The position numbers and the translations under genes are program-made. A stretch of 30,818 nt of DNA, taken from NCBI GenBank assembly GCA_002104895.1, contig MCFG01000011.1:350001-380818 (forward strand). The letters are read 5' to 3'. This DNA comes from Anaeromyces robustus. Taxonomy: Eukaryota; Neocallimastigomycota; Neocallimastigomycetes; Neocallimastigales; Neocallimastigaceae. The notes below the pieces were generated by a model. The model did not search any database. It saw only the letters and a list, made by a program, of their open reading frames with translations, and was not told the DNA's origin. Positions 1-14,669 of this stretch are shown in pieces (the stretch's first letter is position 1; every line of letters starts with the position of its first letter).

Positions 1-2368
<2,368 letters not shown>

Positions 2369-2664
2369 TTTTACTTTTTATTTTTAATATTTAATAGAAA
2401 AATAATATTTTTTATATTATTTCTTTCTCTTTTTTAAAAAAAATATAATATTAATATTTTTTTTTTTAAACAAAAGTAGTGAAAAAAAAACTGTAAATAA
2501 GAATATTTATTTATAATTCTTCATATAAAATTAAATCAGTTAATTTGTACCACAGCTCATAATATATAGTATATATTAAAATAAAATTTATGATTGATTT
2601 AATCAACTATAATATATTGTCATTAAAATTAAATTAATATTTATTTTTAAACTAATATTTATTA

Positions 2665-2806
<142 letters not shown>

Positions 2807-2858
2807 TATTTTAAAATATCATTAACTAATATTATTCATTACATTATAAAACTAAAGA

Positions 2859-2888
2859 AATTAGAATTCCATATATGGAATTCTAATT
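2859..2888. repeat. 30-bp perfect palindrome
   Basis: A perfect inverted repeat with no spacer, centred between 2873 and 2874 on ATATAT. Each arm holds an EcoRI-like GAATTC core next to CC or GG. Its G and C pairs stand out from the flanks. It sits about 490 bp upstream of the ECT1 start and 55 bp after the ATTT array. It could form a cruciform or bind a dimeric protein; no known operator was recognised. Confidence 0.85.
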
Positions 2889-3025
2889 ATTTAAATCTTT
2901 ATGTTTTTTTTATCATACATTTTTTCCTTTTCATTTTAGATAATACATTAAAATGTATATATAATGTATGTAAAATGTATGTAAAATGTAGTACAAATAA
3001 GCTTAATTTATATCAAAGTTTTTAA

Positions 3026-3080
3026 AAAATATAATTAAATAAATAAATAAAAAAATTGGTTACTAATCATATGAAATTAA
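3026..3080. repeat. 55-bp direct repeat, copy 1
   Basis: Identical base for base to 3271-3325, 245 bp further on. It includes the low-complexity AAAT run but also the complex segment TTGGTTACTAATCATATGAA, so the identity is not just shared microsatellite sequence. Together with copy 2 it brackets a short open frame. Confidence 0.93.
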
Positions 3081-3099
3081 TAATAAATGTTTAGGTTTA

Positions 3100-3198
3100 A
3101 TGGAATCTAAAAATTCTAATGAAAATTATGTGAATTTAAATATATGTGATAACTCTAAAGATGATCAATATTGGGAAATAAAACCTAATAAACCATAA
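3100..3198 (+). CDS. Short open frame of 32 codons between direct repeats, possible gene relic
   Basis: ATG 3100 to TAA 3198 encodes MESKNSNENY followed by a polar stretch ending QYWEIKPNKP. No family was recognised. Unlike chance frames here, it is not Lys/Asn/Ile/Phe homopolymer: it includes Trp, Cys, Asp, Glu and Pro. A TTTAG acceptor-like site lies just upstream (about 3089-3093), and the frame stays open from it, so this could be the last exon of a lost gene. It lies between two identical 55-bp repeats. It may be a chance frame. Confidence 0.25.
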   Translation: MESKNSNENYVNLNICDNSKDDQYWEIKPNKP

Positions 3199-3270
3199 AT
3201 ATTGCATTTATTTATAATATCAGTATAATATAATTATAATATATAATTTATAGTATTAGTATAACTTTTG

Positions 3271-3325
3271 AAAATATAATTAAATAAATAAATAAAAAAA
3301 TTGGTTACTAATCATATGAAATTAA
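3271..3325. repeat. 55-bp direct repeat, copy 2
   Basis: Second, identical copy of 3026-3080. Perfect identity over 55 bp in drifting AT-rich DNA implies a recent local duplication or gene conversion, or the ends of a small inserted segment. Confidence 0.93.
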
Positions 3326-3478
3326 AATTTTACAAAAGTTTTATTTGACCATATTACTGACTTTTATACCATTATATAAAATATATAACAATAAAAGAAA
3401 ATAATATATTATTTTTTAAATTTATTATTGTTATATATTTATATCCTAATATTTAAAAAAAGAAAAAAAAGAAAAAAA

Positions 3479-3532
3479 GAAAAAAAATGATAAAAAGAAA
3501 AAAAATGATAAAAAGAAAAAAAATGATAAAAA
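3479..3532. repeat. 18-bp minisatellite, three copies
   Basis: Three perfect head-to-tail copies of an 18-nt unit made of G, eight A, TGAT and five A. They are preceded by shorter A-rich runs punctuated by G. Confidence 0.9.
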
Positions 3533-4206
3533 ATAAAGTCAAAAACCATATTATTTTATTTTATATTATCATTATAACCTTTATTTAGAATAAGAAAACT
3601 TTTTTTTGTTTTTTTTATATAAATAATTTTTATATTTGCAATTACATTTTCATTTTATTTTTATTGTAAATATTTAATTAAAAAAAATTAAATTATTATT
3701 ATTTGTGTAAAAAAAGCATATATATAATTATTAGAAATTTATTTCTTAAAAATAATTACTTAGTATAATAAATTAAAATTAATGATTTTTCTTTTTCTTT
3801 TTTTGTATATATATCTTCATAAAAAAAATTATAAAAAAAATGAATTCTCTCTATATATATTTATATGTTTAATATGAAAATTATGATAATTGTTTTTATT
3901 TTTATTGAGATTTTTTTTTTTTTAATCTGTATTTTCTTTTTTGAATTTTTTTTTTTTTTTTTTTTTGAATTTTTTTTTTTTGAAATTTTTTTTCTTGTTT
4001 GATTTTGTTTCTGAGATTTTGTATTCTTTTTTTTTTTTTTTTATGCTTATTTATTTATAGGAATATTAATTTCATATTATTTATATATATAATATATATA
4101 ATTTTTTTTTAAATATTTATTCTTCATATTAATACAACAATATATAAATATGATAATAATTTACAAGATTGAAAAAATGATATTCTTCTAAAAAAATAAA
4201 AGATTT

Positions 4207-6452
4207 CTAGCCTGCTCCAAGAGCTCTTGATGGTGTAGCAGCACGACTATATTATAAAAAATAAGAAAAAAAAAAAATAATTAATAATGAATTATTACAA
4301 TATATATTTTACATATTTGATAAAATAAATTAAACTTTTATATTACCTATAATCTAATAATAAACCAGGACCTGCATTTTCATAGATCATTCTTGGTGGT
4401 GTTTCAAATTCTGGAATACTAGTATATTTATTATCTAAATAACCTTTAATTCTATCATATAAAGAATTTAATCTAATAATTAAACCACCATAACGTAATT
4501 CAACTACATTATTATTTAATATTTTTTTTTTTTTATTTTATATGATATTAATAATAAATTAATAATTAATTTTGACATAGTATATTTTTCTTTAATTAAT
4601 GATTTAATTTAATTTAATTTAATTTAATATAAATTTATATATATATATTTTATTTTTATCTTTTCTCTATTTCTTCTATTTTTTTTTTTTACCTGTTTCA
4701 CATCCAAATGGTTTAGCACGAGCTAACCAATTTTCTCTATGTAATTTCCATAATTTTTCAACATTTTTACACAAAAGAGAAAGATCTTCATCATAAAGTT
4801 CTTTTAATCTAGCTCTATCTTGTTTCTTATAAGCTTCCTCTAATTTTTTTCTAATATTAACTTTTAATGAAAGAACATAAGCTAATAATGCTGGGAAATT
4901 TAAATATTTATTTAATGGAAATTTCTCTACATTCTCCGTTGCTATATTTAAATATTTATAAAGCTAATATGATAATAATATACATATACATATACATACA
5001 TTTAATAATAAGATAATTAATAATTTACAAAATATATATAATTAACTATAAATTATAATTGATAATAATATATTCATTATCTTAACTTACATCTGTATAA
5101 TGTTTTTCAAGATCAAACATACTTTTATATATTTGAATAATTAATATCAAAATTTTATTTAAAAGATAGTTAAAGATATTGTTATTGATGATAAACATAA
5201 AAATATATATATACATATTTATGATTTAATAAATCAACAACAAATAATATATATATTTACCTATATTGCGAAGATAAAAAGGCATAAATTGGATCCATCC
5301 ATAAAATCCATTTACTAGTATTTGGCTTTTAAAAAAAAAAATAATAATAATAATAATAATAAATAAATAATTATATTATATTATATTATATTAAAAAATA
5401 ATAATAATAAAATAAAATTAAATTATAATAATAATAATGATAAGAATAATAAATTAATAATATTGAATAATTGAATACATATTATATATAAACTTACAGG
5501 GAAATAAATTCTTGGATCAGAATCACTTGGTATAACATTATCTAATTTACAAGCTTCCATCCAAGCATCTAAATCACCACCACAAATAGCACCAAATACT
5601 GTTTTTATAGAATCAAGTGAAACTTCATAATTTGGAGTATAACCATGTTCACCATAAAGAATTAAACCTGGTAATGATGAATATCTATAATAATAATAAT
5701 AACAATTAATAAATAAATAAATAAATAAATAAACATTTTATTATTATTAAAATGTATAATATAATAATTAATTAATTAATTAATTAATTTTTATATATTT
5801 ATATAAATACGAACATATCAAATTCATTTCCATCATCACCCCTAAATAATTATATAAAAGAAATATTAAAAATTAAAATTAAAATTAAGTAAAGATACTA
5901 TAATAATAATATATTAAAAATAAAATATAAATAAAAAAAATAAATAAATAAATTACCAAATTGTAACAAAAGTATTTTTAACTTGTTCTCTTTTCAGAGC
6001 TTGAATAGCAGCATTACCTGATTCAAATGTGAAAGGAAGGGCTGCCCAAAAACGATTCCATGTCCAAATACCACCTGCGAACCAAGGTTCACAACCTAAA
6101 TCTCGGTGGTGTTTAATTTTACATGAATAAAAATCGGTATCAACATGATAATCTTTGTTAAAAGAAAAATAATAAATAAATAATATATATATATAAAAGA
6201 ATAAGTTTAGTAATATATTTAAGGTATTTTTTATTTAAATATTATAATAATTAAATATTAGATAATTGTATATATTTATATATATAAAATTTACAATCCC
6301 AATAAATTAAATTAACTTCTGGTGGAATTTGTAAAGCTTGTTCTGAAGATAAAGGATTAACACTATCATAATATAACGTTAAGGAATTATTTTGTCCAGC
6401 TATAAATAAAATAATTAGTAAATAATTAATAATTAATCATTATAAAAAAATA

Positions 6453-6493
<41 letters not shown>

Positions 6494-6849
6494 TAAAAAT
6501 TTTTCAAATTAAATAACCAACCTAAACAGAAAAGCACTTTATTATTAAAATATTAATCAAAATATTAATATTGATTTATTTAATTATTCATAAGTATATC
6601 AAATAATAAAAAAAATAATAAATATTTATATATCAAGAATTAAAATATTTATTTATACTTATGTATATATAATAAAAATATTAATTAAATAAATATATAT
6701 GTCTTACTATCAGACCAAATTAAAGGAACTAAATCTAAGTTTTTACAAATTTGATTAACACGTTGAAGATGTTCTAAAAAAACTTGGCAACTATCCTTAT
6801 TACCAAAAATTTGTCTATATCTTCCTTCACCTAAACCATGTGCCTTTTA

Positions 6850-6894
<45 letters not shown>

Positions 6895-7164
6895 AAATAA
6901 TGTATATGTATAAATAGTTATATAAAAATATATTATAATAATTAAATATTTTTATAATTACATATATTGATATATAATTTACAATCATTAAAATAATACA
7001 AATATATTTATAATTATTAATTTTTAATAATCATACTTCATCCATTCCAATATGAATTAAATTTGATCTAAATGGCTTTGTTATCGTTCTAATCATTTTT
7101 TCAATAAGTTGGTATGTTTCATCATATTCAGCTAAAAGAACTTCTGATGTACTATTTAATAATA

Positions 7165-7198
<34 letters not shown>

Positions 7199-7267
7199 GT
7201 GTCAATTATGTAATATTTATATATATATATATAATTAAATACATTGATGATGATAATGATGATGATA

Positions 7268-7302
<35 letters not shown>

Positions 7303-9625
7303 AAGAATAAGAATAAAAATTTTTAATAATTTACTCTCTAACATTAGCGTAAGATGGCCACTATTTTCATTATATTATAAATAATAACAAAGATAATATA
7401 TATTTAAAAAATAATAATAATAATAATAATTAGATCATTATATATACATTATTTATTAAATTATAACTTAATATATATAAATATATTACTTGTAAAATTT
7501 GACCAAGATGACCCAAAGTTTGAATACATGGAAAAACTTCAATACCTCTATTAAATATAACAATAATAATAATAATAATAATAAAATATATATTATTAAC
7601 AAAATCATTTTTTTGTTTAACAAAAAAAAAAAAATATAAACTTCATTAATAATAATAAGAAGAAGAAGAAGAATATACAAATTATAAGCGTAATCATCAA
7701 TCATCACAAGTTCATCTTCTGTGTAACCACCTCTCATATAACCAAAGAATGGTTCATTTTCGATCTTTATTCAAAAATAATATTTATAATTCAATAAATT
7801 AGTGAATGTAAATAAATAATTAAATAATAAAATAAAATAAAAATAAATAATAAAAAAAGAATAAATAAATATACATAAAAAAAAAAAAAATTAAGAATGA
7901 TACTAATATTTAAAAAAGATTATTAAAACTTTTAATACAAATAATATAATATCTAAATTTCATAATTACTTTATATGTATCTTCAGTATATAATTGAAAA
8001 CAATTAAATCCTAATAAAGCGCATATTCTTAATAAATAAAAAACTGTGTCAAGACTTGAAACGCAACTTCTACTACAATCAACCATTGTTCTATATTTGT
8101 AATCGATTACAAAAAAAAATAAATAAATAAAAATAACAATGATTATTATTAATAAATGAATACACAATCAAATTTTAAAAATATATATATTATCATATAT
8201 AATAATATATAAATTAAAAAAAAAATAAAATATAAAAAATACAAAATAAAAAAATTCATTACCCTAAATGATTAAATTGAGCCGTTTCCTCGAAGTTTAA
8301 ATAAGACTCTATTTCACCTGATTTATAAATTTCATCATCATTAGCAATAATATATATGGATTCAAATATCTTTCCTAACGCCCTAAATGCTATTATTATT
8401 TTTTTATTTATTTTTTTTTTTTTTAAATGTAAAAGGATATGAAATATGAATGTGAATGAATGTAAATAGGTACAAATATTCATAGTAATAAGAGATAGTT
8501 ATAAAATAAAGATATATATATAAATATAAATATAAATTTGAGTATGAATGCTTTATAAATAATATAATAAAGTTTAAATATAAATATAAAAAAAAAAATA
8601 ATAATAAAACAGAGACAATAATAAAGAAAAATAAAATTTCATAAAGTAATAAATAGTAATAATAATAAGAAGAATAAAAACATTTTAACAGGTAATGTAA
8701 TTATTAAATATGTTGAATATTAAATATAACATTTAACTAATTACATTTCCGTTTTATCATTATTATTACTATTATTATTATCAATAGTATTTTACCTTCA
8801 ATTTTTTTATAATATTTAACAACAATTTCTAAATTAACATCTGGAGGAACTTCTCTAAAATTTGTTAAATTTGAAGTAACTATTAACTTTCCACCTTCTA
8901 AATTATTATCTTGAATAAACCTATTAAAAAAACATGTAAAAAAAAAAAAAATACATAATAATATTAATAATGTAATTAAAAAAATAAAGTATACTATGTT
9001 TCATTTAATTCTATAACAGCATGTATATTCATTTCTATAATTTCATTTAATTCTATAATTTCATTTAATTTTACAATAGCATGTATATTCATTTAATTCT
9101 ATAATTTCATTTAATTCTATAATATTATAATTATTAATCTAATAATTTTTATTTTTATTATAAATATAATAATAAAATTATAAATTTTGATTGAAATAAT
9201 ATTTTAAAATATTTAAATATAATTAATGGTATTATCCATCAATGAATAAATCTTGTAATCATTTTATAACGTTTTCTTTATTCTCGCATTCTTTTCTAAT
9301 CTCTTGCTTTTTTTTTTTAATAAAATTCAAATAGTATTTTATAGTTTTTTAAATGAAATATTATCATCACTTCTTATCTTTTTTTTTTTTTTTTTCTGAG
9401 AATTTTTATAAAAAAATAAATATATATAATTTTTATGTATATAAATTTATATATTAAATTAAAAAAATAATACTTTATTCCCCATTTATATTCATATTCA
9501 ATTCCATCATCAATAATAGCATTTTTAGTTTTAAAATTTTGATGAATATAATGTTGAGAAATTTCATTTAACCCATCAGCAATATCCTCTGGATATTCTT
9601 CAGCAATTAATAATATTGGAATCAT
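4207..9625 (-). CDS. Glycoside hydrolase family 20 beta-N-acetylhexosaminidase, cytosolic HEXD-like
   Basis: Removes terminal beta-linked GlcNAc or GalNAc. Nineteen exons give 679 residues: 9625-9474, 8920-8796, 8389-8263, 8090-7970, 7764-7679, 7547-7490, 7360-7335, 7151-7037, 6843-6708, 6536-6522, 6399-6295, 6152-5957, 5841-5815, 5684-5498, 5325-5261, 5121-5091, 4963-4693, 4503-4347, 4246-4207. The N-terminal domain (1-130) ends with AFRALGKIFES. The TIM barrel starts at GTMVDCSRS (135-143) and holds TLGHLGQ and the catalytic pair D269-E270 in HIGMDEAHGLG; GGIWTWNRFW (382-391) forms part of the sugar pocket. The helical C-terminal domain carries NWLARAKPFG and ELRYGGL, as in HEXD and Firmicutes GH20 proteins. 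No convincing signal peptide or membrane segment is seen, so it is probably intracellular. Introns are GT-AG, but two 5' sites are weak (GTTGGT, GTTCGT). The start at 9625 is the first ATG of the exon; an upstream non-coding exon is possible. Confidence 0.92.
7245..7302. repeat. (GAT)n trinucleotide array in GH20 intron 7
   Basis: About nineteen GAT or AAT triplets lie inside the intron between the exons ending at 7335 and starting at 7151. They read as poly-Asp on one strand and poly-Ile on the other, giving false frames. A poly(A) run at about 7167-7196 lies in the same intron. Confidence 0.9.
8998..9125. repeat. About 60-bp tandem duplication in GH20 intron 1
   Basis: Bases 9001-9060 and 9061-9120 align as two copies that share TCATTTAATT, then GCATGTATATTCATTT, with a few substitutions and a shift from an inner repeat of about 18 nt (CATTTAATTCTATAATTT). 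The repeat lies wholly inside the 553-nt first intron (9473-8921). Confidence 0.8.
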
Positions 9626-12600
9626 TACTATATATATATATTGATTATTTTATAAAATTTCTTCCTTTTTTTTTTTTTTTTTTTTTTTTTTTCTTTAAAA
9701 ATTAATATTAAATAGTTTCTTTTTTTTATAATAAGGTATTCTAAATATATATATTCTTTGGTCTCTTTGGTATATATGCAAGTTATATTACTTTAAAAAA
9801 AAAGAAAAAAGAAAAAAGAAAAAAAGACTCTATAATTCAATTCTTTCTAAAAGACAGAGAAGACAATTGAAAAGAAAAAAGAAAATTCCAAAAGAATATT
9901 TAAATTATATATATAATAATAATATAATAAAAAGCAAAAAATTTTATAATTAGTATTATTATATTTATATTTAATATTGATTTAGTTATTAAACTAAAAA
10001 AAAATAGTTAATACTTTATTGAATATATATAAAAGTACTATTAATTTAATAAAGCAATTAATATAAAAAAAAATAATTATAATTATTACTGTAATTAAAT
10101 ATTAAATTTATATTACATTAAAAGAAACGGTAGAACAAAAAGAATAATAATATTTATATATATATATATATATATATAAAATCCAATTATTATAAAAATA
10201 TTTTATTCCTTTCTCAATTAGTTTATTCTTTCTCTTTTTTTTCTTAAGATTCTTAACTAATAAAATAATAATATCAATAATTATATAACATATATTTATT
10301 TTAATTAAAAATTTAAATATTATTAATAAAAATTTTTATTAGTATAATATAAAATAATAAAAAAAAAAAAAATACTATTTTTATTAGTTAATAAAATTGG
10401 TATTTTTTTAAGAATATATAGAGTTGTTAATTATATGGTTGTATAATTTTTTTTAAAAAAATATATTCTATATTAAAATATTAAATACTATAAACATATA
10501 TATTTACAATTATGTTTATATTAATAACGATATTTATATAATTTTAAAATAATAGCATTTTAAATAAAAAATAAATTATAAATAAAAAATAAATTATAAT
10601 AAATAAATTATAAGAAATTTTAAATTTAACATTTTTAAAACATGTAATAATTGTAAATAGATGTGAAAAAATATTTCTATAATAAACAAAAAAAAAAAAA
10701 AAAAAGAAATATATAATATATAAATAAAAAAAAAGATATTTATTATATTGAATAATTTTTTTATTATAGTAGATTTAGTTTTGTTTTGTTTTGTTTTTTA
10801 TTTATATAAAATAATGATAAAAATAAAATAAATCAATAAAAAGAAGAAAAAAAATGAAAAATAAAAATAAAAATAATAATAATGAAATGAAATGAAAAAA
10901 AAAAAAAACTGAAAATAATAAAATGAAAATGAAAAAAAAAATAATGAATGTGATTTAATCTATATTTAATATATTAAAAAAAAACTAAAATTTATAAAAT
11001 TATTAAAATAACATTAACCATAATACATAAAACTGAAAATAATAACAATAATAATAATAATATTGCTTTAATTATTTCTTTAAAAAAAAACTAATTGGGA
11101 AATAAAATATAATAGTTTCTATAAACATTTAAAATTCAATTCATTAAGACATTATTTTTTGTTTTAATTAAATAAATATTTTAATATTATATAAAAGATC
11201 AATAAAATATTATATTTACTAACACTTTAATTATTTTATCCTTAAATATTATCTCTTTTTTGTTTTTATACAAGTTTCTTTATTCTCTCTCTCTTTTCAG
11301 ATTTTCCTTTACTTTTATTTTTTTTTTTTTTATTCCTTAAAAAATTAAAAATTAATAATAATTAATAAAACTTTTTTTTATACTTTACTATAATTTTAAC
11401 TTTTAAAATTAATTAAAAATTTTTTTCAAAAAAAGAAAATATATTAAAAAAAAAAAAAAATTATTTTCATCAATATATTAAAAAATGACTCTTCTTATTT
11501 AAATTTAATTTAAATTGTAAAAAAAAATGTAGTACACAATTTTTTTTTTTTTCTCAAATAAAAAATTAAAAATCTAATTTATACGAATTATAGTTATTAT
11601 AATAAAAAAAAAAAAAAATAGATGGAAAACATACATAATACAATATTAATCAATTTATATATAATATTATTCCACATTCACAAATAAAAAATAAATAATG
11701 AAAAAAAAAAAAAAAAAAAAAAAAATATGTTATTATAATTTATATAATAAATATATATATATATTAATGTTTTGATGCTTTTATGATGTTTTTATGACTT
11801 TATTTTATATTTTGGTTCATATTTTTTTTTTTTGGTTTTATTATGACTTTTATTTTTATGATTAATTTTTTTTTTTTTTTTTCAATTTTTATTTTATTTC
11901 TTTACTTTTATATCTGAATTAATGAATAATGTTTTTAAATATGAAATTATTATTTTTCTTTTTTCTATTTTTATTTATTTTATTTTTATTTTTATTTTTA
12001 TTTATTTATATTTGATTAAGTTTTGTGTTTTTTTTGTTTGCTTTCTTGTTATAATTTGAATTGTTTTATTTGTTTTTTTATATTTTTATTTATTTTTTTT
12101 TTCTTAATATTTTTACTTTTTATCTTTTTTTTTTTTTTTTTTTTTATCTTTTTTTTTTTTTCTTTATAGTTTTTACTATCATTATTTGAAAATTATTATT
12201 ATTACTATTATTATTATTATAATAATATATTATATACAATAATCTAAATTTTCAATAAAAATGAAAATAAGAATATAAAAAATAAAGAAAAAAAAACTAA
12301 AGTATATTAATAATCTAAAATAAAATAAAAAAAAGAAAAAAAAATAAAAATTAAAAATATTATAAAAAGTAAATAAAATAAAACAAATACTAAAACTATT
12401 AAGGGAAAGGGTAGGTTTTCTTTTCTTTAAAAAAAAAAAATATTATAAGATAAAAAATATTTATTTATTTTTTTTTCCTCGTTTATATAAAAAAATAATA
12501 AATTAAAAAAGAAAAAAAAAAAACTTTTTTGTAGTTACGAAGCTTTTTAACTTTTTTATCTTTACTTTTTTTTTTTTTTCTTTCTTTCTTTCAATAAAAT

Positions 12601-12855
12601 TAAATACAAATTGCTAAAAAAAATAATAATAAAATATATATTTTAAAAAACTTTATTTTTTATACATAATTTTTTATTATTATTTGCATAGGATATAATA
12701 AAATATAAATATTTATTTTTCGTTTTTTTTTCTTGATATAATTTTGCTTTTGATTTTTTTTTTTTGGTTTTTTTTTTTTTTTTTTTTTTTTGTAATTATT
12801 ATTTTAATAATTATTTAAATTATAAATTAAAATGAATTATTAGATTTTAAATAAT
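9626..12855. other. Intergenic region: GH20 promoter side and ILV6 3' flank
   Basis: This is 3.2 kb with no supportable gene. The left end should hold the GH20 promoter and leader. Read on the minus strand, bases about 9830-9860 show a pyrimidine-rich tract followed by TTTTAG, which could be the acceptor of a 5' UTR intron, but no donor can be fixed. The strands alternate between A-rich blocks (about 10680-10960) and T-rich blocks (about 11780-12180). No RNA gene or inverted terminal repeat was recognised. Confidence 0.65.
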
Positions 12856-14669
12856 TTAACTTGGTGGGAGAGCAGAAACGTCAACAGATGGTTCACTATC
12901 TTCATCTTCATCATCGACTTCTTCATAAATACCATCAACTGGTGTTCTTGGCATAGCCATCATACCTAAAAATATTTTTAATAATAATTTAATATAATAT
13001 TATTTAAACATATATATATATATATATTTGCATAAATTAGTATAAATGAATAAATTATATAAAATTAATAATATTCAATAATATATTATTATTTATTAAG
13101 ATTAATATAAAAAAAAATAAATATATCTGTAATATTTACCAGAACGAGAAGCTTCAATAATACCGTATGGTCTTAAAAGTTTAATGAAAGAATCAACTCT
13201 TTCAGATTTGGCAGATAATTGAATTAATAAACTTTCATTAGAAATGTCAATAATCTTAGCTCCAAATTGATTAGCTAAAGCAGTAAGAGCAACACGTTGT
13301 AATGAACTGTCAAGAAGTGGTGAAATACCAGCCTATATTATATTCATTAAATATATAAATATTATATCAAAATATATATATATATATTAATTTTAATATA
13401 TTAAAAATAAAATAAGATAAAATAAAAATTTTTTTATTATATTTATACAATTATATTATAATTAAAATATATATATATATATTATTAGTATTTATATTAA
13501 TATTTACATTCTTTCCCTTTTCTTGATTATCATTATTATCTTCACCAAGTAAATCATCAGTAACATGTGGTGGGATAGTTGAAACCTTAATAAGTAAAAG
13601 TTCTCTTTCAATAACTTTAGTGTTAGTGTAATCTAAAACAGCCCAAACTGGAACAAGATCTTCGACTTGACGACGACATTGTTCAATAGAGTCGGATTGA
13701 CCCTTTAAAACAATAGTCATACGACTTAAATCTGGAACTTCAGTCTTAGCAACAACAAGACTATCAATGTTAAAACCTCTACCAGCTAAAATACCAGAAA
13801 CTCTGGATAATACACCAGGTTCATTAGTAACTAAACAGTTAAGAACATGACGAGTAACTGGGGCACTAGAGGCAACTGGGGTATTGTATAAAATGTTGTT
13901 AACAGCTTCTTGAGCAGTTGGTGGTGGTTGAACTTCAACAAGTGGAGTCTTTCTTCTTCTACGAGTACCCATATTTAATGGAGTACTAGAAATATTACAA
14001 GCTGGCATAACAGCTCTTAAAACCTATAATAATATTAATATTATTATATTTATTATTATTAATATTACATTGTATTGATATATATATTTATATTGTTTAT
14101 ATTGTTATAAAATATGTTAATATTTTATTCAAGTTATTGTTTTAAAATAATTGTCCATTTATTTGTTGTTTTTGAAGCAATACCAAAAAAAATATAATTG
14201 AATTATATATATAATAACTGAATAAATAAATGTAAAGAAAAAATATTATTTATATATAATATTTTGAAGTTGGATTCATATATTAAAACTTTTTTTTGTA
14301 ATGACAAAATAAATATAATTATAATCATTATATATCACAAAAAATCTGTACATATACATTAATAAATCCTCTATTTTTGATTTTTTATCCAATATAATGT
14401 AAAATTCAATTTATTAAATTATTAATAATATTATTGATATTATTGATTGTTTTTTTCACTCAGCCTTTAACTATAAAATAATTTAAGATCTCCAATTATT
14501 AACTTTTTTTTTCTCTGTTTCCCTTAACATGAAAAAAAAATAAATTCATAAAATAACTAAAGTTATTGAAAGAAAACTTTAGTTATTTCTTTATTTTACA
14601 TTTCTACAATTTACTTACATTTGAAGAAAGAGAAGAAGATAATTTCTTTGAAAAAAGAGTACTTAACAT
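12856..14669 (-). CDS. ILV6: Acetolactate (acetohydroxyacid) synthase regulatory small subunit
   Basis: Regulatory partner of the catalytic Ilv2-type subunit in the first common step of valine, leucine and isoleucine synthesis; in fungi it activates the enzyme and confers valine feedback. Exons 14669-14619, 14023-13508, 13332-13140 and 12965-12856 give 289 residues. Exon 1 encodes MLSTLFSKKLSSSLSSN. The first 46 residues contain no Asp or Glu but several Lys and Arg, including RRRRK at 38-42, as in a mitochondrial or hydrogenosomal presequence. The ACT domain spans about 75-125 (HVLNCLVTNEPGVLSRVSG, then GRGFNIDSL). An Asn/Asp-rich insert (EDNNDNQEKGKN) precedes the C-terminal regulatory domain (about 190-270, ending ASRSGMMAMPRTP). 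The tail is acidic. Length and order match eukaryotic small subunits. Intron 1 (595 nt) separates the leader from the mature protein. A Met at codon 23 could start a leaderless form, but the upstream exon reads in frame. Confidence 0.95.

Noticed and set aside
7114-7344. Frames with poly-Lys/poly-Asp (plus) and poly-Ile (minus)
   Set aside because: Translations of the poly(A) and (GAT)n tracts inside GH20 intron 7.
13451-13507. Extension of the ILV6 frame into an Asn/Ile tail
   Set aside because: A GTAAAT donor at 13507 ends the exon, and the next exon (13332-13140) continues the conserved protein in frame.
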